64,000 bases of DNA from Muribaculaceae bacterium (GCA_022510505.1 JAFLTL010000005.1:41908-105907), one strand, 5' to 3'. Shown: positions 43,292-53,237, counted from the first letter of the stretch. Notes: generated from the sequence alone by a model not told the origin. Translations and numbers: made by a program.

Positions 43292-44881
43292 TCATTTTAT
43301 CAGATTTCCAAGAATTCCTCTTGACAATTCTTTCGTGATAGACCTCGTGGCCGCGCTAGTCGCATTCTTCACTATTTTCTGGGTGGCCGATGTCTTGGAG
43401 GTTGTTTTCTTTCCTGTTACAGCACCGCTGATGTAGTTACCCAACAATGTTGCTGCAGTGGATGCTACAGCCGTGAAGATTGCTTTTCCAACCTTTCCTG
43501 CAGTGCTTGTTGACTGTTTTGTTTCTTTTTTGGAGGTCTTCGAAGCTTTTTCTGCTTTATTTGTGTCGGTTGCTTCATTCTGTGCGGCCTGTGCTTTTTC
43601 TGCTTCGGCGAGAAGAACCTCAAACGCACTTTCACGATCGATGGCTTTGTCGTATTTTCCGTAAAGACGGCTCCGTTTTATCGTTTCGGTGCGTTCATCG
43701 GGAGTGATGGCACCAATTTGTGACAATGGGAAGAGAATCTTGGCTCTTTCCACCATTTGTGGTGCACCCTTTTCGTCGAGGAAGCTGACCAAAGCCTCAC
43801 CGGTTTCGAGATTCATGATGGCTTCATCGGTCTTGAATGCCGGGTTTGAACGGAAGGTATCCGCAGCTGTTTTAACCGCCTTCTGGTCTTTAGGCGTGAA
43901 GGCGCGCAATGCATGTTGTACGCGGTTGCCAAGCTGTCCCAGAATGTTTTCGGGAATGTCGGTCGGACTCTGCGAAATGAAATATACGCCTACTCCTTTT
44001 GAACGAATTAATCTGACAACCTGTTCGATTTTGTCGAGAAGAGCTTTGGAAGTTCCGTCGAAAAGCATGTGGGCCTCGTCGAAAAAGAAAACGAGTTTCG
44101 GGAGGTCCATGTCGCCAACTTCGGGAAGGGTAGAGTAAAGTTCCGATAGGAGCCAAAGAAGGAATGTGGAATAAAGTTTAGGGTTCATCATCAACTTATC
44201 GGCTGCCAGAACATTCAAAACACCTTTTCCGTTTTCTGACTGCATGAAGTCGAAGATGTCGAACGAGGGTTCTCCGAAGAATTTGTCGGCACCCTGATTT
44301 TCAAGCTGTAGCAAAGCACGTTGGATGGCTCCGATAGAGGTCGCTGATATGTTCCCGTAACGTGATGTGTATTCTTTTGCATGTTGCGACACCCAATCAA
44401 GCATTGCCCGCAAGTCCTTGATGTCAATAAGAAGTAGTCCGCGCTCATCGGCAATTCGGAAAACAATATTGAGAACTCCATCCTGGGTCTCGTTCAGTCC
44501 CATTAGCCGTGACAAAAGTTGAGGACCAACCTGAGATATGGTAGCGCGAATCGGGTGACCCTGTTCGCCAAACACATCGAAAAACCGAACCGGTGAAGCT
44601 TGGAATTCAGGGTTAGGGATACCGAACGCGTCCTTGCGTTTCTCGATGAATCCCGACATCCTGCCAGGTTTCGATACACCCGAAAGATCGCCCTTCATGT
44701 CGGCCATGAAACAGGGAACTCCTGCCTGAGAGAAAGTTTCAGCTAATACCTGAAGTGTGACTGTTTTGCCGGTTCCGGTTGCTCCGGCAATCAATCCGTG
44801 GCGATTGGCCATTTTACCTGTAATGGCCAGATGACCGTTATCACTGTGGGCGACATAAAGTCCTCTTTCTTTATCAAACAT
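43292..44881 (-). CDS. HerA-like ATPase, DUF853 family
   Basis: 529 residues. P-loop [11 protein letters not shown] (about 32-42) and Walker [13 protein letters not shown] (about 258-269) of a FtsK/HerA-type ATPase. [32 protein letters not shown] matches the DUF853/YjgR family. The C-terminal 110 residues are Ala/Lys/Thr-rich and low in complexity ([25 protein letters not shown]). The family's function is unknown; a DNA or protein translocase is presumed. It is a single-gene unit; no NurA-like nuclease gene is nearby. Confidence 0.88.
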   Translation of the reverse strand: MFDKERGLYVAHSDNGHLAITGKMANRHGLIAGATGTGKTVTLQVLAETFSQAGVPCFMADMKGDLSGVSKPGRMSGFIEKRKDAFGIPNPEFQASPVRFFDVFGEQGHPIRATISQVGPQLLSRLMGLNETQDGVLNIVFRIADERGLLLIDIKDLRAMLDWVSQHAKEYTSRYGNISATSIGAIQRALLQLENQGADKFFGEPSFDIFDFMQSENGKGVLNVLAADKLMMNPKLYSTFLLWLLSELYSTLPEVGDMDLPKLVFFFDEAHMLFDGTSKALLDKIEQVVRLIRSKGVGVYFISQSPTDIPENILGQLGNRVQHALRAFTPKDQKAVKTAADTFRSNPAFKTDEAIMNLETGEALVSFLDEKGAPQMVERAKILFPLSQIGAITPDERTETIKRSRLYGKYDKAIDRESAFEVLLAEAEKAQAAQNEATDTNKAEKASKTSKKETKQSTSTAGKVGKAIFTAVASTAATLLGNYISGAVTGKKTTSKTSATQKIVKNATSAATRSITKELSRGILGNLIK

Positions 44882-45042
44882 CTTTCTTTGGATTTTTACA
44901 AATTTTTTGTAAAGTTACTAAAAATGATTATTTTTAGAAATCCGTTACAATGTGATTAAGGACTATAATGTATTAAAGCCTTAAGGAACAAGTTAACTAT
45001 CAACTTTAAAATGTAAATTAGCAAGAATTAGGAATTGATTTT

Positions 45043-45459
45043 ATGATAAAGATTAGAATCGCTGAGATAGAACTTAATGAGTTCTCGGCTTGGGAAGAAA
45101 ACTTTGTAGCCGATGACCCCGAAATTGATGTGGGAACGATGCCGTCGTTCTTTTTTGAAAAGATGCGACAGAGGGTAGGTGTAAGCATCAAGGTGAGGGC
45201 AGTTCAACGAGGTCGTAATCTGCTGCAGGCCGAGTTGACCTGCAGCTTTGCTTTCAGTGACGAAATGATAAAGGAACTTTGCGTTCCACAAGGTCTCAGC
45301 ATTCCCAAGGGGCTTTGCACAGAGTTTGCTTCCGCCACCTATCAAACTCTTCGCGGAATTGTTTATGTAAAAACAAAAGGATCACCGTTGAATTCGGTAA
45401 TCCTTCCGTTGTTTGATTTCTCGCCGTTCATTACGACGGCTTTCGTGATTCCATTATAA
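45043..45459 (+). CDS. Hypothetical protein, possibly SecB-like
   Basis: 138 residues, no signal peptide. The alternating beta pattern and the C-terminal YQTLRGIVYVKTKGSPLNSVILPLFDFSPF recall SecB-like proteins of Bacteroidota, whose conserved end is TxRGxLxxKTxGTPLxxxxLPxxNP. This resemblance is from pattern memory only and is weak in the N-terminal half. SecB-like proteins act as export or antitoxin chaperones; none of those partners is seen here. Its 3' end overlaps the convergent lipoprotein gene by 6 bases. Confidence 0.6.
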   Translation: MIKIRIAEIELNEFSAWEENFVADDPEIDVGTMPSFFFEKMRQRVGVSIKVRAVQRGRNLLQAELTCSFAFSDEMIKELCVPQGLSIPKGLCTEFASATYQTLRGIVYVKTKGSPLNSVILPLFDFSPFITTAFVIPL

Positions 45460-46020
45460 CATTTGCCTGGAAACCTTGATTGACCAGCCGTCGGGCATTT
45501 TTCCAATCGAACTGATATTCCTGATCACATCAGGCTCGGTTTTGCTTTTCCAATTAATGTAGCAATCAAACGTTCCTTCGGTTATTGAGCCGTCGGTCCA
45601 ACGAATTTTGAAAGGCTCGTCGTGGTAATTGTCACATGGCGAAAATTCACCGAATATTAAATTCCATACTTCCTTGTCAACTTCTTCCCCTATTCTTGGA
45701 TAATCATAACGAACCAATCGTAAACAAAATGGAGCAGGCATTAGAAAACGGGATTCTGGCCGTTTATAGCCGTTGGCATAATCCATTGGAGTCACTTTGT
45801 AATGATACCCTTTATATTCAATCAATTCGATTTCCGACAAACGATTTACTTCTGATTCGTTGTCAAAAGGATTTCTCCCCTCCACCACAGGAGTTGCTTC
45901 CAATTGTAGATTATAATTTGCGAAATCCCAAATAATAGGATCCTCATCATCTTCTTTGTCGGAGCAAGCTGCAATGAACAGTGAAGCACAGATTGATAAA
46001 ATTGGAAAGAATTTTTTCAT
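45454..46020 (-). CDS. Hypothetical lipoprotein
   Basis: 188 residues from the ATG at 46020, which gives a lipobox (SLFIAAC, Cys19). A short acidic linker follows (SDKEDDEDP), then a beta-rich domain without recognised family. No enzyme motifs. The frame extends back to 46047 but that start would bury the signal. Confidence 0.7.
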   Translation of the reverse strand: MKKFFPILSICASLFIAACSDKEDDEDPIIWDFANYNLQLEATPVVEGRNPFDNESEVNRLSEIELIEYKGYHYKVTPMDYANGYKRPESRFLMPAPFCLRLVRYDYPRIGEEVDKEVWNLIFGEFSPCDNYHDEPFKIRWTDGSITEGTFDCYINWKSKTEPDVIRNISSIGKMPDGWSIKVSRQML

Positions 46021-46136
46021 AAATTTATCGAATATTTGTATATGCAAAATAAGAAAAAAATCGGAATAAATCCAAATTAAGATATATTTTTAACAGTTCT
46101 AAGATCGGTATTTAAAATATCTTGAAGTCTTATACT

Positions 46137-47129
46137 TTAGAAGAAATTAGTTAGCCATTGGAAGATAGTTCGGTAATAGGCCTGGCGTGAACCGGGTTCG
46201 GAAAGAGCCAGGTCGTGAAGTCCGTTACGAATTCGTCGGGCGGTAGTCAATGTCGACAAATTTTTGCCATAACGGGCAATGTCGTTAACATCGAGGACAG
46301 CATCGGCTTTGTTGAATTCGGGTGTCCACTGATCCCCTTCGATACTTTTGTCGGACATTAGCAAAAGGACCGGTATCTTGATGGGATATTTATTCTTTCT
46401 AAGCCGTTTCTGGGCATCATTGATTGCTTTTACCCAGCCGGCCGAGACCGGTGGAGAAACAGGCATTTTCCAATCGGTGTTATAATCCCATTCTCCATGA
46501 GCCGATTTCAGAAGGCTTTCGGAATAGGCTGTAGAATTTCCCTGTGGAATCCTGATAGAAGGAAATATCCCTCCGATTGCCGCGACTCCTCCCACGATTT
46601 TTTCCATCCATCCGAGGTTCCAGTCGAGAAACGGACTGTTTAGAATCAGTGCCTTGACCAAGGGTGAGGGATGATTTGCCATGAAGTCGGCTGCTATCAG
46701 GCCTCCGGTGGAATGTCCCAGCATCACAACAGCAGTGTCGCCTGCTTGAGCAATGATAGAAAGTGCCGAATCGATATCTTGATAATATTCACTCAGGTCT
46801 TTGGTGCTGAATGGTTGGTGATTCTCTCTGATTGAGCGACCGTAGCGCCTTAAATCTAGAGCATAGAAGTTATAGCCATGGTCAACGAATTGTCGCGCCA
46901 TCTCGCTCTGGAAGAAGTAGTCGTTATAACCATGTATATACAAAATCGCTTTGCGATAATTCACAGGTGATTGCAAATTGATCACGGTGCAAACCGATTG
47001 ATCTTTTTCTCCTGGAAGGCTGACGGTAGTTTGCACAAAACCTTCGCCAAGAATATCCCGGTTCCATACCCTGGAATGGGCCATCGTGATGACGGTCAAG
47101 CTTATCAAGACTAATGAGATTCTTTTCAT
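46137..47129 (-). CDS. Secreted alpha/beta hydrolase
   Basis: 330 residues with an N-terminal signal (about 1-19). Alpha/beta-hydrolase core of the Hydrolase_4/monoglyceride-lipase-like type: AILYIHGYNDYFFQSEMARQF, FYALDLRRYGRS, nucleophile elbow VMLGHSTGGLIAADF (Ser about 144), KIPVLLLMSDKSIEGDQ and IRNGLHDLALSEP with the likely His (about 304). Substrate unknown. Divergent from the esterase gene at 47210. Confidence 0.85.
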   Translation of the reverse strand: MKRISLVLISLTVITMAHSRVWNRDILGEGFVQTTVSLPGEKDQSVCTVINLQSPVNYRKAILYIHGYNDYFFQSEMARQFVDHGYNFYALDLRRYGRSIRENHQPFSTKDLSEYYQDIDSALSIIAQAGDTAVVMLGHSTGGLIAADFMANHPSPLVKALILNSPFLDWNLGWMEKIVGGVAAIGGIFPSIRIPQGNSTAYSESLLKSAHGEWDYNTDWKMPVSPPVSAGWVKAINDAQKRLRKNKYPIKIPVLLLMSDKSIEGDQWTPEFNKADAVLDVNDIARYGKNLSTLTTARRIRNGLHDLALSEPGSRQAYYRTIFQWLTNFF

Positions 47130-47179
47130 GATGTTTTGAGACGTTTTCCAAAGATACTCAGTTTGTCTTATTAATTCAC

Positions 47180-47187
47180 TATATTTG
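47180..47187 (+). promoter_or_regulatory. -7 promoter element (TATATTTG)
   Basis: TAnnTTTG match 22 bases before the ATG at 47210. Confidence 0.5.
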
Positions 47188-47209
47188 CATTATCAATATA
47201 TTGAATGTT

Positions 47210-48034
47210 ATGAAACGTTTCTTGTTCCTTGCTTTAACAGCAGTTTTTATAGTAACAGCTAAAGCTGCCGATGTCGATTCCATTAAAGTGTCGGGAAGCA
47301 ATCTGCCCGATCCGATGAAGGTAGTTGTGATTACGCCTGAAAACTTGAATGACACGGTCCGTTATCCGGTCGCTTATGTACTTCATGGATATGGAGGCGC
47401 ACAAGACAACTGGATTAAGCACCAGCCCCGGTTGAAAGATCTGGCCGATCAGTATGGGATGATAATCGTGAACCCCGATGGACGCAACTCCTGGTATATC
47501 GATTCGCCGGTGGACAGTACAATTAGAATGGAAAGCTTCTTTATTGAAGATCTGATTCCCTATATTGACGCTAACTATCCAACAAATCCCGAACCGTCGC
47601 AACGTGCTGTTACGGGATTGAGTATGGGTGGCCATGGTGCCTTGTCGCTTGCATTCAAACATCCCGATGTGTTTGGAAATGCGGGAAGTATGAGCGGTGG
47701 AGTGGATATCCTTCCTTTTGCAGGGCGTTGGACATTGAATGATGTGCTAGGTAGCTACGATGAACATCCTGAGCGTTGGGAAGCAGTATCGGTAATAAAC
47801 CTGGTAGATAATGTCAAGCCCGGAACACTGAATATCCTGATTGATTGTGGCAATGATGACTTTTTTAAACAGGTTAACGACAATCTTCATCAGGTATTGA
47901 TTGATAAGGGGATAGCCCACGACTATATTTCACGGCCTGGAGGACACAGTTGGGATTACTGGAACAACTCGATTCTCTACCATCTGCTATTCTTCAATGA
48001 AGCCTTCAAAAAAGCCCCAGTCCTTAACCGCTAA
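47210..48034 (+). CDS. Secreted esterase D-type (PF00756-like) alpha/beta hydrolase
   Basis: 274 residues from the ATG at 47210 (a TTG at 47201 is in frame). Signal peptide (about 1-19, ending TAKAA). Esterase features are YPVAYVLHGYGGAQDNW, the nucleophile elbow GLSMGGHGALSLAFKHPDVFG (Ser about 134), LIDCGNDDFF (Asp) and PGGHSWDYW (His). The group includes feruloyl and acetyl esterases and trehalose mycolyltransferase-like enzymes. With GH enzymes in the same window, a role in removing ester groups from glycans is possible but not shown. Confidence 0.88.
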   Translation: MKRFLFLALTAVFIVTAKAADVDSIKVSGSNLPDPMKVVVITPENLNDTVRYPVAYVLHGYGGAQDNWIKHQPRLKDLADQYGMIIVNPDGRNSWYIDSPVDSTIRMESFFIEDLIPYIDANYPTNPEPSQRAVTGLSMGGHGALSLAFKHPDVFGNAGSMSGGVDILPFAGRWTLNDVLGSYDEHPERWEAVSVINLVDNVKPGTLNILIDCGNDDFFKQVNDNLHQVLIDKGIAHDYISRPGGHSWDYWNNSILYHLLFFNEAFKKAPVLNR

Positions 48035-48141
48035 GTTAACAATGCTTTTGATATACAAATTCCTCTCTTAATGCTTAGCTATTCTTGGAAGATTTCAAAA
48101 CAGTCAAACAACTTATAAAATCAGATTATTATCATATAATT

Positions 48142-49248
48142 ATGAAAAATTTTATTAAGACATTAACAGCGTTGACATTCATCCTGTCATTCACTGTTTT
48201 AACAATGAATGCCAAGGTTAAGATTGTGGATAATGTAACCGGTGAACCACTTGTAAAGGCATCGGTGTTTGATAAAAACGGTAAGTTCATCGCAATTACC
48301 GACGATTACGGAATCGTACCCTCAAGTGTGACCGTCAAATCCTATCCGCTTAACATACGTTATGTGGGTTACGAGCCAAAAGAGGTGTTGTCACCGAATG
48401 AGGAGATAGTAAAACTGGAGGAAACCTCCTACGACTTGCCCGAGGTCATGATCGATGCTGAAAACCGAAATCTTTTGTGGATTAAAGCCTACATTAGAAA
48501 CTATGCTACACGAACAACTGTCGAAGACACCATCATGGTTTTTGAAGAAAAGATTGTCGACTTCGTCTTTCCAATGAGTAAGAAAGCTAAATTCAAAGGT
48601 TGGAAGAAACCGAGGGTGTTGTCAACCCGACGTTATGACTGGGTTTCCGATGGGAAACGTGACACCGTTTTATATAAAGAGGGTTATGATGGAAAGAACT
48701 ACTCTTACCATCTGACCGATAAGTTCGTTCTACCCGAAGCTATGGCATTAGGCACTTCCACTTTTGAAATTGTTCCAGGCAAATATAGTGATAAGGAAAC
48801 GTGGCGAAAAAGGGGTGATACTTATTTTCTTGAACTCGACGGACTGGCCGATTATAAGAATCACTTGAAGAAACCAACTGTTGCCAAAGTTCTTGGCTTC
48901 ACAATGGAAATGGACCAGGATGATATGACCTATAAATTCATTGATAACGGTAAAGGTGAATTCTCTCCTGAAGATATTTTGGAAGCCACTGTAGTCTATC
49001 ATATAAACCTGAGCGGAAAGGCTATAAAATTCGCCTATGAAACTAAATCGGATATGGATATTAATGGCTACGGTGAACTATTTGTCATCGATAGAGCCTA
49101 TCTGACGGCTAATGAGGCTAAAGAATTAAAGAAGGATGCTCCGGTAATCCAGCTTGATTTCGAAGATCCCGAGAACATACCTCTTCCTCCTGCTCAAATC
49201 ATCCAGCTCAAAGAACGAGCAAAAAGAGAGAACCCTAACGCTAAATGA
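48142..49248 (+). CDS. Exported protein with carboxypeptidase-regulatory-like domain
   Basis: 368 residues from the ATG at 48142, which starts a signal peptide (about 1-24). Residues 25-95 form a carboxypeptidase D regulatory-like beta-sandwich (VKIVDNVTGEPLVKASVFDKNGKFIAITDDYG, then LNIRYVGYEPKEV). The remainder (about 100-368) is beta-rich, with a charged C-terminus, and lacks the TonB-dependent barrel that usually follows such a domain. Similar proteins in Bacteroidota are surface or periplasmic with unknown roles. Confidence 0.75.
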   Translation: MKNFIKTLTALTFILSFTVLTMNAKVKIVDNVTGEPLVKASVFDKNGKFIAITDDYGIVPSSVTVKSYPLNIRYVGYEPKEVLSPNEEIVKLEETSYDLPEVMIDAENRNLLWIKAYIRNYATRTTVEDTIMVFEEKIVDFVFPMSKKAKFKGWKKPRVLSTRRYDWVSDGKRDTVLYKEGYDGKNYSYHLTDKFVLPEAMALGTSTFEIVPGKYSDKETWRKRGDTYFLELDGLADYKNHLKKPTVAKVLGFTMEMDQDDMTYKFIDNGKGEFSPEDILEATVVYHINLSGKAIKFAYETKSDMDINGYGELFVIDRAYLTANEAKELKKDAPVIQLDFEDPENIPLPPAQIIQLKERAKRENPNAK

Positions 49249-49301
49249 ATTTAACAGTTGTCAGATATCTGTTAACCGTCTCAAATAGTCAACTGTCAAT
49301 A

Positions 49302-49321
49302 GGGCGCGACATTTCGCGCCC
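49302..49321. repeat. GC-rich palindrome between genes
   Basis: Perfect 8-bp arms GGGCGCGA / TCGCGCCC around CATT. It sits in the 173-base gap between two plus-strand genes without a following T-run. It may be a weak terminator or a REP-like repeat. Confidence 0.5.
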
Positions 49322-49421
49322 GCATTGTAAATACTGGAATTGTTGGAATAAGCCGATGGCTAATCCACTTGAAAACTGTAAACACATCGCATAGCCGATA
49401 TAACGATAGGAAAGTTGAAAA

Positions 49422-50258
49422 ATGAGCAATGACTTGATCCTAGAAGAAAACAATACAGATTCAACTGCGACAACTCTGGTTGAGACAGAAAAGAAAGGGA
49501 TATTCTGTCTCAACTGTGGTACGGAGGTAAATGATAACTTTTGTCCTCATTGCGGACAATCAACAGCCACTCCTGCCAAACTAAAGATGAAGAATTTTGG
49601 CAAAGGATTGCTAATGAGTTTCGGACGATTGACCCCTGGTTTTCTTCACACTGCCAAAGGACTTATGTTCCATCCATGGACAGTTATAAGAGATCACATT
49701 CATGGCCGTCATGTTCCTTATTCTCCTCCTATTACGATGCTTATCCAGATTGTCCTGTATGCAACTATAATTTTTGCGACATTGGATTCAATATTTGGAA
49801 CACAAACCAACATTGAAGATGGTTTATTTGGTTACACGGGGGAGAACCCCATCCTGAGAATGATAGACACTTCGATTGTGGTTACAACACTTCTATTAGG
49901 CATTCCTTCATCTTTTTGTGTATATATAGCCTATTATCGTCATGGAGCGAAAAAATATAATTTCGCCGAATATTTGGCAGCTTTCACCTATCTGTTTGGA
50001 GCAATAACCTTGTGGGATACGTTTTTCACTATTTTCACTTTCATCCCGGGTTTGGATTTCGATTTGACAGCCATAACACTGGGAATTGTATCGATATTTT
50101 GTGTTATTATCCTATTGAAAGCTTTCCCTCAAAAGAAACGATGGAAATCGGTCGTTCTCCTGTTGTGGTGTGGGTTTGTTTTAATTATAGGCCTGTTATT
50201 GTTTACTATCATAGTTGCTTTGCCACGTGCAATTGAATATATGTCCACCCACCGGTAG
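49422..50258 (+). CDS. DUF3667 membrane protein with zinc ribbon
   Basis: 278 residues. An N-terminal zinc ribbon FCLNCGTEVNDNFCPHCGQ (about 27-45) is followed by an amphipathic linker with FLHTAKGLMFHPWTVIRDHIHGRHVPYSPPI, the DUF3667 core, and about five TM helices (about 100-270). The family is common in Bacteroidota and functionally unknown. It is convergent with the nucleoside transporter gene, 23 bases apart. Confidence 0.85.
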   Translation: MSNDLILEENNTDSTATTLVETEKKGIFCLNCGTEVNDNFCPHCGQSTATPAKLKMKNFGKGLLMSFGRLTPGFLHTAKGLMFHPWTVIRDHIHGRHVPYSPPITMLIQIVLYATIIFATLDSIFGTQTNIEDGLFGYTGENPILRMIDTSIVVTTLLLGIPSSFCVYIAYYRHGAKKYNFAEYLAAFTYLFGAITLWDTFFTIFTFIPGLDFDLTAITLGIVSIFCVIILLKAFPQKKRWKSVVLLLWCGFVLIIGLLLFTIIVALPRAIEYMSTHR

Positions 50259-50281
50259 CGATTCTTTCTAAGACGGGCTAT

Positions 50282-51679
50282 TCAATCGTCAATCTTGCTT
50301 TTTACCAACTGTTTTTGTTGTTCTGCACGCTGTAAAAAGATCCAAAGGCAGAATAAAATAAATGCATATCCTGCAAAAATTAACCATGGGACCGTCCATT
50401 CTCCCATAAACAATCTCATCGGTACGCCATTGTTTGATTGAACAATCTCCCAATTGCACCAATGATTGATAATTGCACCGGCTGCGATTATCCCAGTTGT
50501 AGCACCGATTCCATTGCTCATTAACATCATCAAGCCTTGTCCGAGTCCTTTGTTGTTTGCTGAGGAAACCGATTCAATGTGAAGGTGTCCGGCGATGGTG
50601 ATGAAATTGAATGCGACCCCGTAAACAATCATTGAAATTAAGAGAAAAATGAGACCGCTATCGGGATTGCCAATGCCCAGGAAGAAAAAGCGGAGACTCC
50701 ATGCTAAAATTCCAATTGCCAAAACTATTCCAATTCCCCACTTTTTTAATGATTTTCCAACCACCAGAATTAGAATGGCTTCTGATATTTGCGATAAAGA
50801 AAAAAGCATAGTTGCATTTCCTGCGACGAAGCTATCGGCAAATTCCGGCATCCCTAAATAATGAGAAATAAACGGGGTAACATAGCCGTTTGAAATTTGC
50901 ATGCAAACTCCGATTAAGGCTATGAATACCAGAAACAAGCCTATTGGACTCAATGCATGGTAGAAATGATTGTAGCCTGTCTTTTTGCAAAAGAACTCTT
51001 TGAGTGTTGTTAGATTGACAATTTTTAAAACCGACGGTTTTTCTTTGTTTCTTTCATATGGGTTTCTTATCGAGGGCAAAGAAAGAGAATACAAACCGGT
51101 AATGAGTCCCATACAGGCAGCACATAAAAGTTGCATTGAGTTATATTGGAATCTGTCGGAGGCATAAGGGTGGGAGTCGGAAAGCGTCATTCCTAACTGA
51201 CCATCATGCCAATAAGTGCTGTTAACCATCCACATGGCACAGATAAAACCCACTGTACCCCAAATTCTAACCGAGGGAAAAATGTCAACGGGGAGTTTTC
51301 CCACGCTTTTTATAATACCGAATGAAGTGGTGTTGGCAAGTGCCATTGTCGGCAGATAGAACGCAAGAAAAAAGAGATATAATGGATACATCACACCGAA
51401 ATCCAATTCTTGATTGTTATATCCATAGATCCATGAGACAAACATTATCAGCCCTGCAATTATATGACACAGACTAAGCGTACGGGATGGACTGATATAT
51501 TTGTCAGAGACGTGTCCCATCAAGGCCGGTGTCACAAGTGACACTATCCCTATAGCTGCATAAAACCAGGCGATTTCACTACCAAGGCCTGCCGCCCCGA
51601 GGTATTGCCCCAGACTTGTTAGATAACACCCCCAGACGGCAAACTGCAGAAAATAAAGTATTGAAAGACTTATTCTCAT
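50282..51679 (-). CDS. Nucleoside permease-like MFS transporter
   Basis: 465 residues with about 12 TM helices. Its start SLSILYFLQFAVWGCYLTSLGQYL, LMGHVSDKYISPSRTL (motif A region) and KLPVDIFPSVRIWGTVGF match the NUP/NupG nucleoside:H+ symporter group of the major facilitator superfamily. It should import nucleosides through the inner membrane. Single-gene unit. The cytoplasmic tail is short and charged (LVKSKIDD). Confidence 0.88.
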   Translation of the reverse strand: MRISLSILYFLQFAVWGCYLTSLGQYLGAAGLGSEIAWFYAAIGIVSLVTPALMGHVSDKYISPSRTLSLCHIIAGLIMFVSWIYGYNNQELDFGVMYPLYLFFLAFYLPTMALANTTSFGIIKSVGKLPVDIFPSVRIWGTVGFICAMWMVNSTYWHDGQLGMTLSDSHPYASDRFQYNSMQLLCAACMGLITGLYSLSLPSIRNPYERNKEKPSVLKIVNLTTLKEFFCKKTGYNHFYHALSPIGLFLVFIALIGVCMQISNGYVTPFISHYLGMPEFADSFVAGNATMLFSLSQISEAILILVVGKSLKKWGIGIVLAIGILAWSLRFFFLGIGNPDSGLIFLLISMIVYGVAFNFITIAGHLHIESVSSANNKGLGQGLMMLMSNGIGATTGIIAAGAIINHWCNWEIVQSNNGVPMRLFMGEWTVPWLIFAGYAFILFCLWIFLQRAEQQKQLVKSKIDD

Positions 51680-51763
51680 TTAGCTATTTTTGAGTTACAA
51701 AATTAATAAGCCTTTTATATTTTTTCAGCACTGAGGGTATAGATGGTTTTTTCAAATATTTTG

Positions 51764-51771
51764 TAACTTTG
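51764..51771 (+). promoter_or_regulatory. -7 promoter element (TAACTTTG)
   Basis: TAnnTTTG match 30 bases before the ATG at 51802 of the DUF362 gene; a T-run at 51748-51752 lies near the expected -33 position. Confidence 0.5.
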
Positions 51772-51801
51772 TTGAGAACAAGTTATTTATCAATTAGAAC
51801 T

Positions 51802-52707
51802 ATGAATAAATCCAAGGTGTTTTTCTGCCCACGCATCACTGCCGATAATCTTATAAAAATTTATAAAGCACTTGGTAGGGATGCTAAAGGTCGTGTAGCT
51901 GTAAAACTTTCGACAGGAGAGGCCGGTAATCCTAACCATCTCAGCACCGATGTCATCAAAGGGCTGGTTCATCTTGTCAATGGAACTATTGTTGAATGTA
52001 ACACTGCCTATGAGGGAAGTCGCATGAACGCTCAGGATCATCTTCAAACAGCAGCTGAACATGGCTTTACAGCAATAGCCGAAGTTAATATTATGGATGC
52101 TGATGGAGATGTGGCGCTTCCGGTGCAAAAAGGAAAACATTTGAAAGAAAATTATGTTGGTAAGAATTATTTGGACTATGATTTCACTGTAGTTCTTTCT
52201 CACTTTAAAGGACATCCGATGGCCGGATTTGGCGGAGCATTGAAAAATGTTGCAATCGGAATAGCTTCATCAGCCGGTAAAGCTTGGATACACACAGCCG
52301 GAAAGTCGCGGATGGTTCCGGTCGATTGGGAAAATGTTCCGCCCCAGGAGGACTTCCTTGAATCAATGGCCGAGGCCTGCGAGTCGGTGTTTGATCATGT
52401 GGGAGATAAAATACTGTATATAAACGTGGCTAACAATCTCTCTGTCGACTGCGACTGTTGTGCCGAACCCGAGCCCATCCGGATGTTAGATATCGGAATT
52501 TTTGCTTCTCTTGATCCGGTAGCCGTTGACCGTGCTTGTATTGATGCTGTCTATTCCTCTAGTGATCCAGGAAAAGTTCATCTGATAGAGCGAATCGAAG
52601 AAAGAAATGGTACCTATCTTCTCAAATATGCTGAAGAACTTGGTTTGGGCAGAAATGAATATGAACTTGTAATGGTTGATCCATCAGCTTCCGATGAAGA
52701 GATTTGA
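51802..52707 (+). CDS. DUF362 family protein
   Basis: 301 residues from the ATG at 51802. It has DUF362 features: VAVKLSTGEAGNPNHLSTDVIKGLV, VLSHFKGHPMAGFGGALKNVAIGIAS (about 134-159) and FASLDPVAVDRACIDAVY. A Cys cluster VDCDCCAEPEP (about 213-223) is a candidate metal or Fe-S site; the ferredoxin domain found in many relatives is absent. Function unknown. It overlaps the kinase gene by 14 bases. Confidence 0.85.
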   Translation: MNKSKVFFCPRITADNLIKIYKALGRDAKGRVAVKLSTGEAGNPNHLSTDVIKGLVHLVNGTIVECNTAYEGSRMNAQDHLQTAAEHGFTAIAEVNIMDADGDVALPVQKGKHLKENYVGKNYLDYDFTVVLSHFKGHPMAGFGGALKNVAIGIASSAGKAWIHTAGKSRMVPVDWENVPPQEDFLESMAEACESVFDHVGDKILYINVANNLSVDCDCCAEPEPIRMLDIGIFASLDPVAVDRACIDAVYSSSDPGKVHLIERIEERNGTYLLKYAEELGLGRNEYELVMVDPSASDEEI

Positions 52708-53185
52708 CGAGCAATGTCAAGTTGTCATAATGTGTGGTATCAGTGGTTCGGGAAAAACTCACTTTGCACAACAGATTGAAGAGAAAGGCTTTGTTCGTTT
52801 GTCAACCGATGCCTTGATATGGGAAAAGGTAGGTGACAAATTATTTGAATTGTCGAAAGAAGACCAGAGGAAGCTTTTTAATGAAAGTCGTGTTGAAGTA
52901 CTACGACAATTTGTTGGTCTTGTCAAGGCGGGACAGAAAATAGTAGTTGATGCTACGCATTGCAGACGTTCGGCCCGCGACGATATCCGACGCCTATGTG
53001 GAGAAATGCAGGTCGAACCGGTATTTGTCTATTGTCATGCGCCTAAGGAAGAATTGTGGCGCCGCCTATCTCAAAGAAAGGGAGAGGGTCCTGATGACCT
53101 TATAGTAACTGAAGAAGAACTTACCGACTATTGGAAAGGATTCGAACGTCCACAGAAAGATGAAACAGACTTCATCTTTTTATAA
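52694..53185 (+). CDS. P-loop kinase-like ATP-binding protein
   Basis: 163 residues from the ATG at 52694. Walker A CGISGSGKTHFAQ (about 14-26), VRLSTDALIW, Walker B-like KIVVDATHCRRSARDDI, and lid LWRRLSQRKGEGPDDLIVTEEEL. This is the AAA_33/zeta-toxin/polynucleotide-kinase-like NMP-kinase fold. The substrate (RNA/DNA 5' end, nucleotide or other small molecule) is not clear. The overlap with DUF362 suggests translational coupling. Confidence 0.82.
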   Translation: MKRFDEQCQVVIMCGISGSGKTHFAQQIEEKGFVRLSTDALIWEKVGDKLFELSKEDQRKLFNESRVEVLRQFVGLVKAGQKIVVDATHCRRSARDDIRRLCGEMQVEPVFVYCHAPKEELWRRLSQRKGEGPDDLIVTEEELTDYWKGFERPQKDETDFIFL

Positions 53186-53237
53186 TGCATCCTGGGATCA
53201 AAAAGGAGTCGTCATTTCTCCGTTTCTTGTCATAATC

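Noticed and set aside
44918..44937. AT-rich hairpin (CTAAAAAT / ATTTTTAG) upstream of the HerA-like gene as a terminator
   Set aside because: It lies between two divergent gene starts, where no transcript needs to end, and is too AT-rich to be stable.
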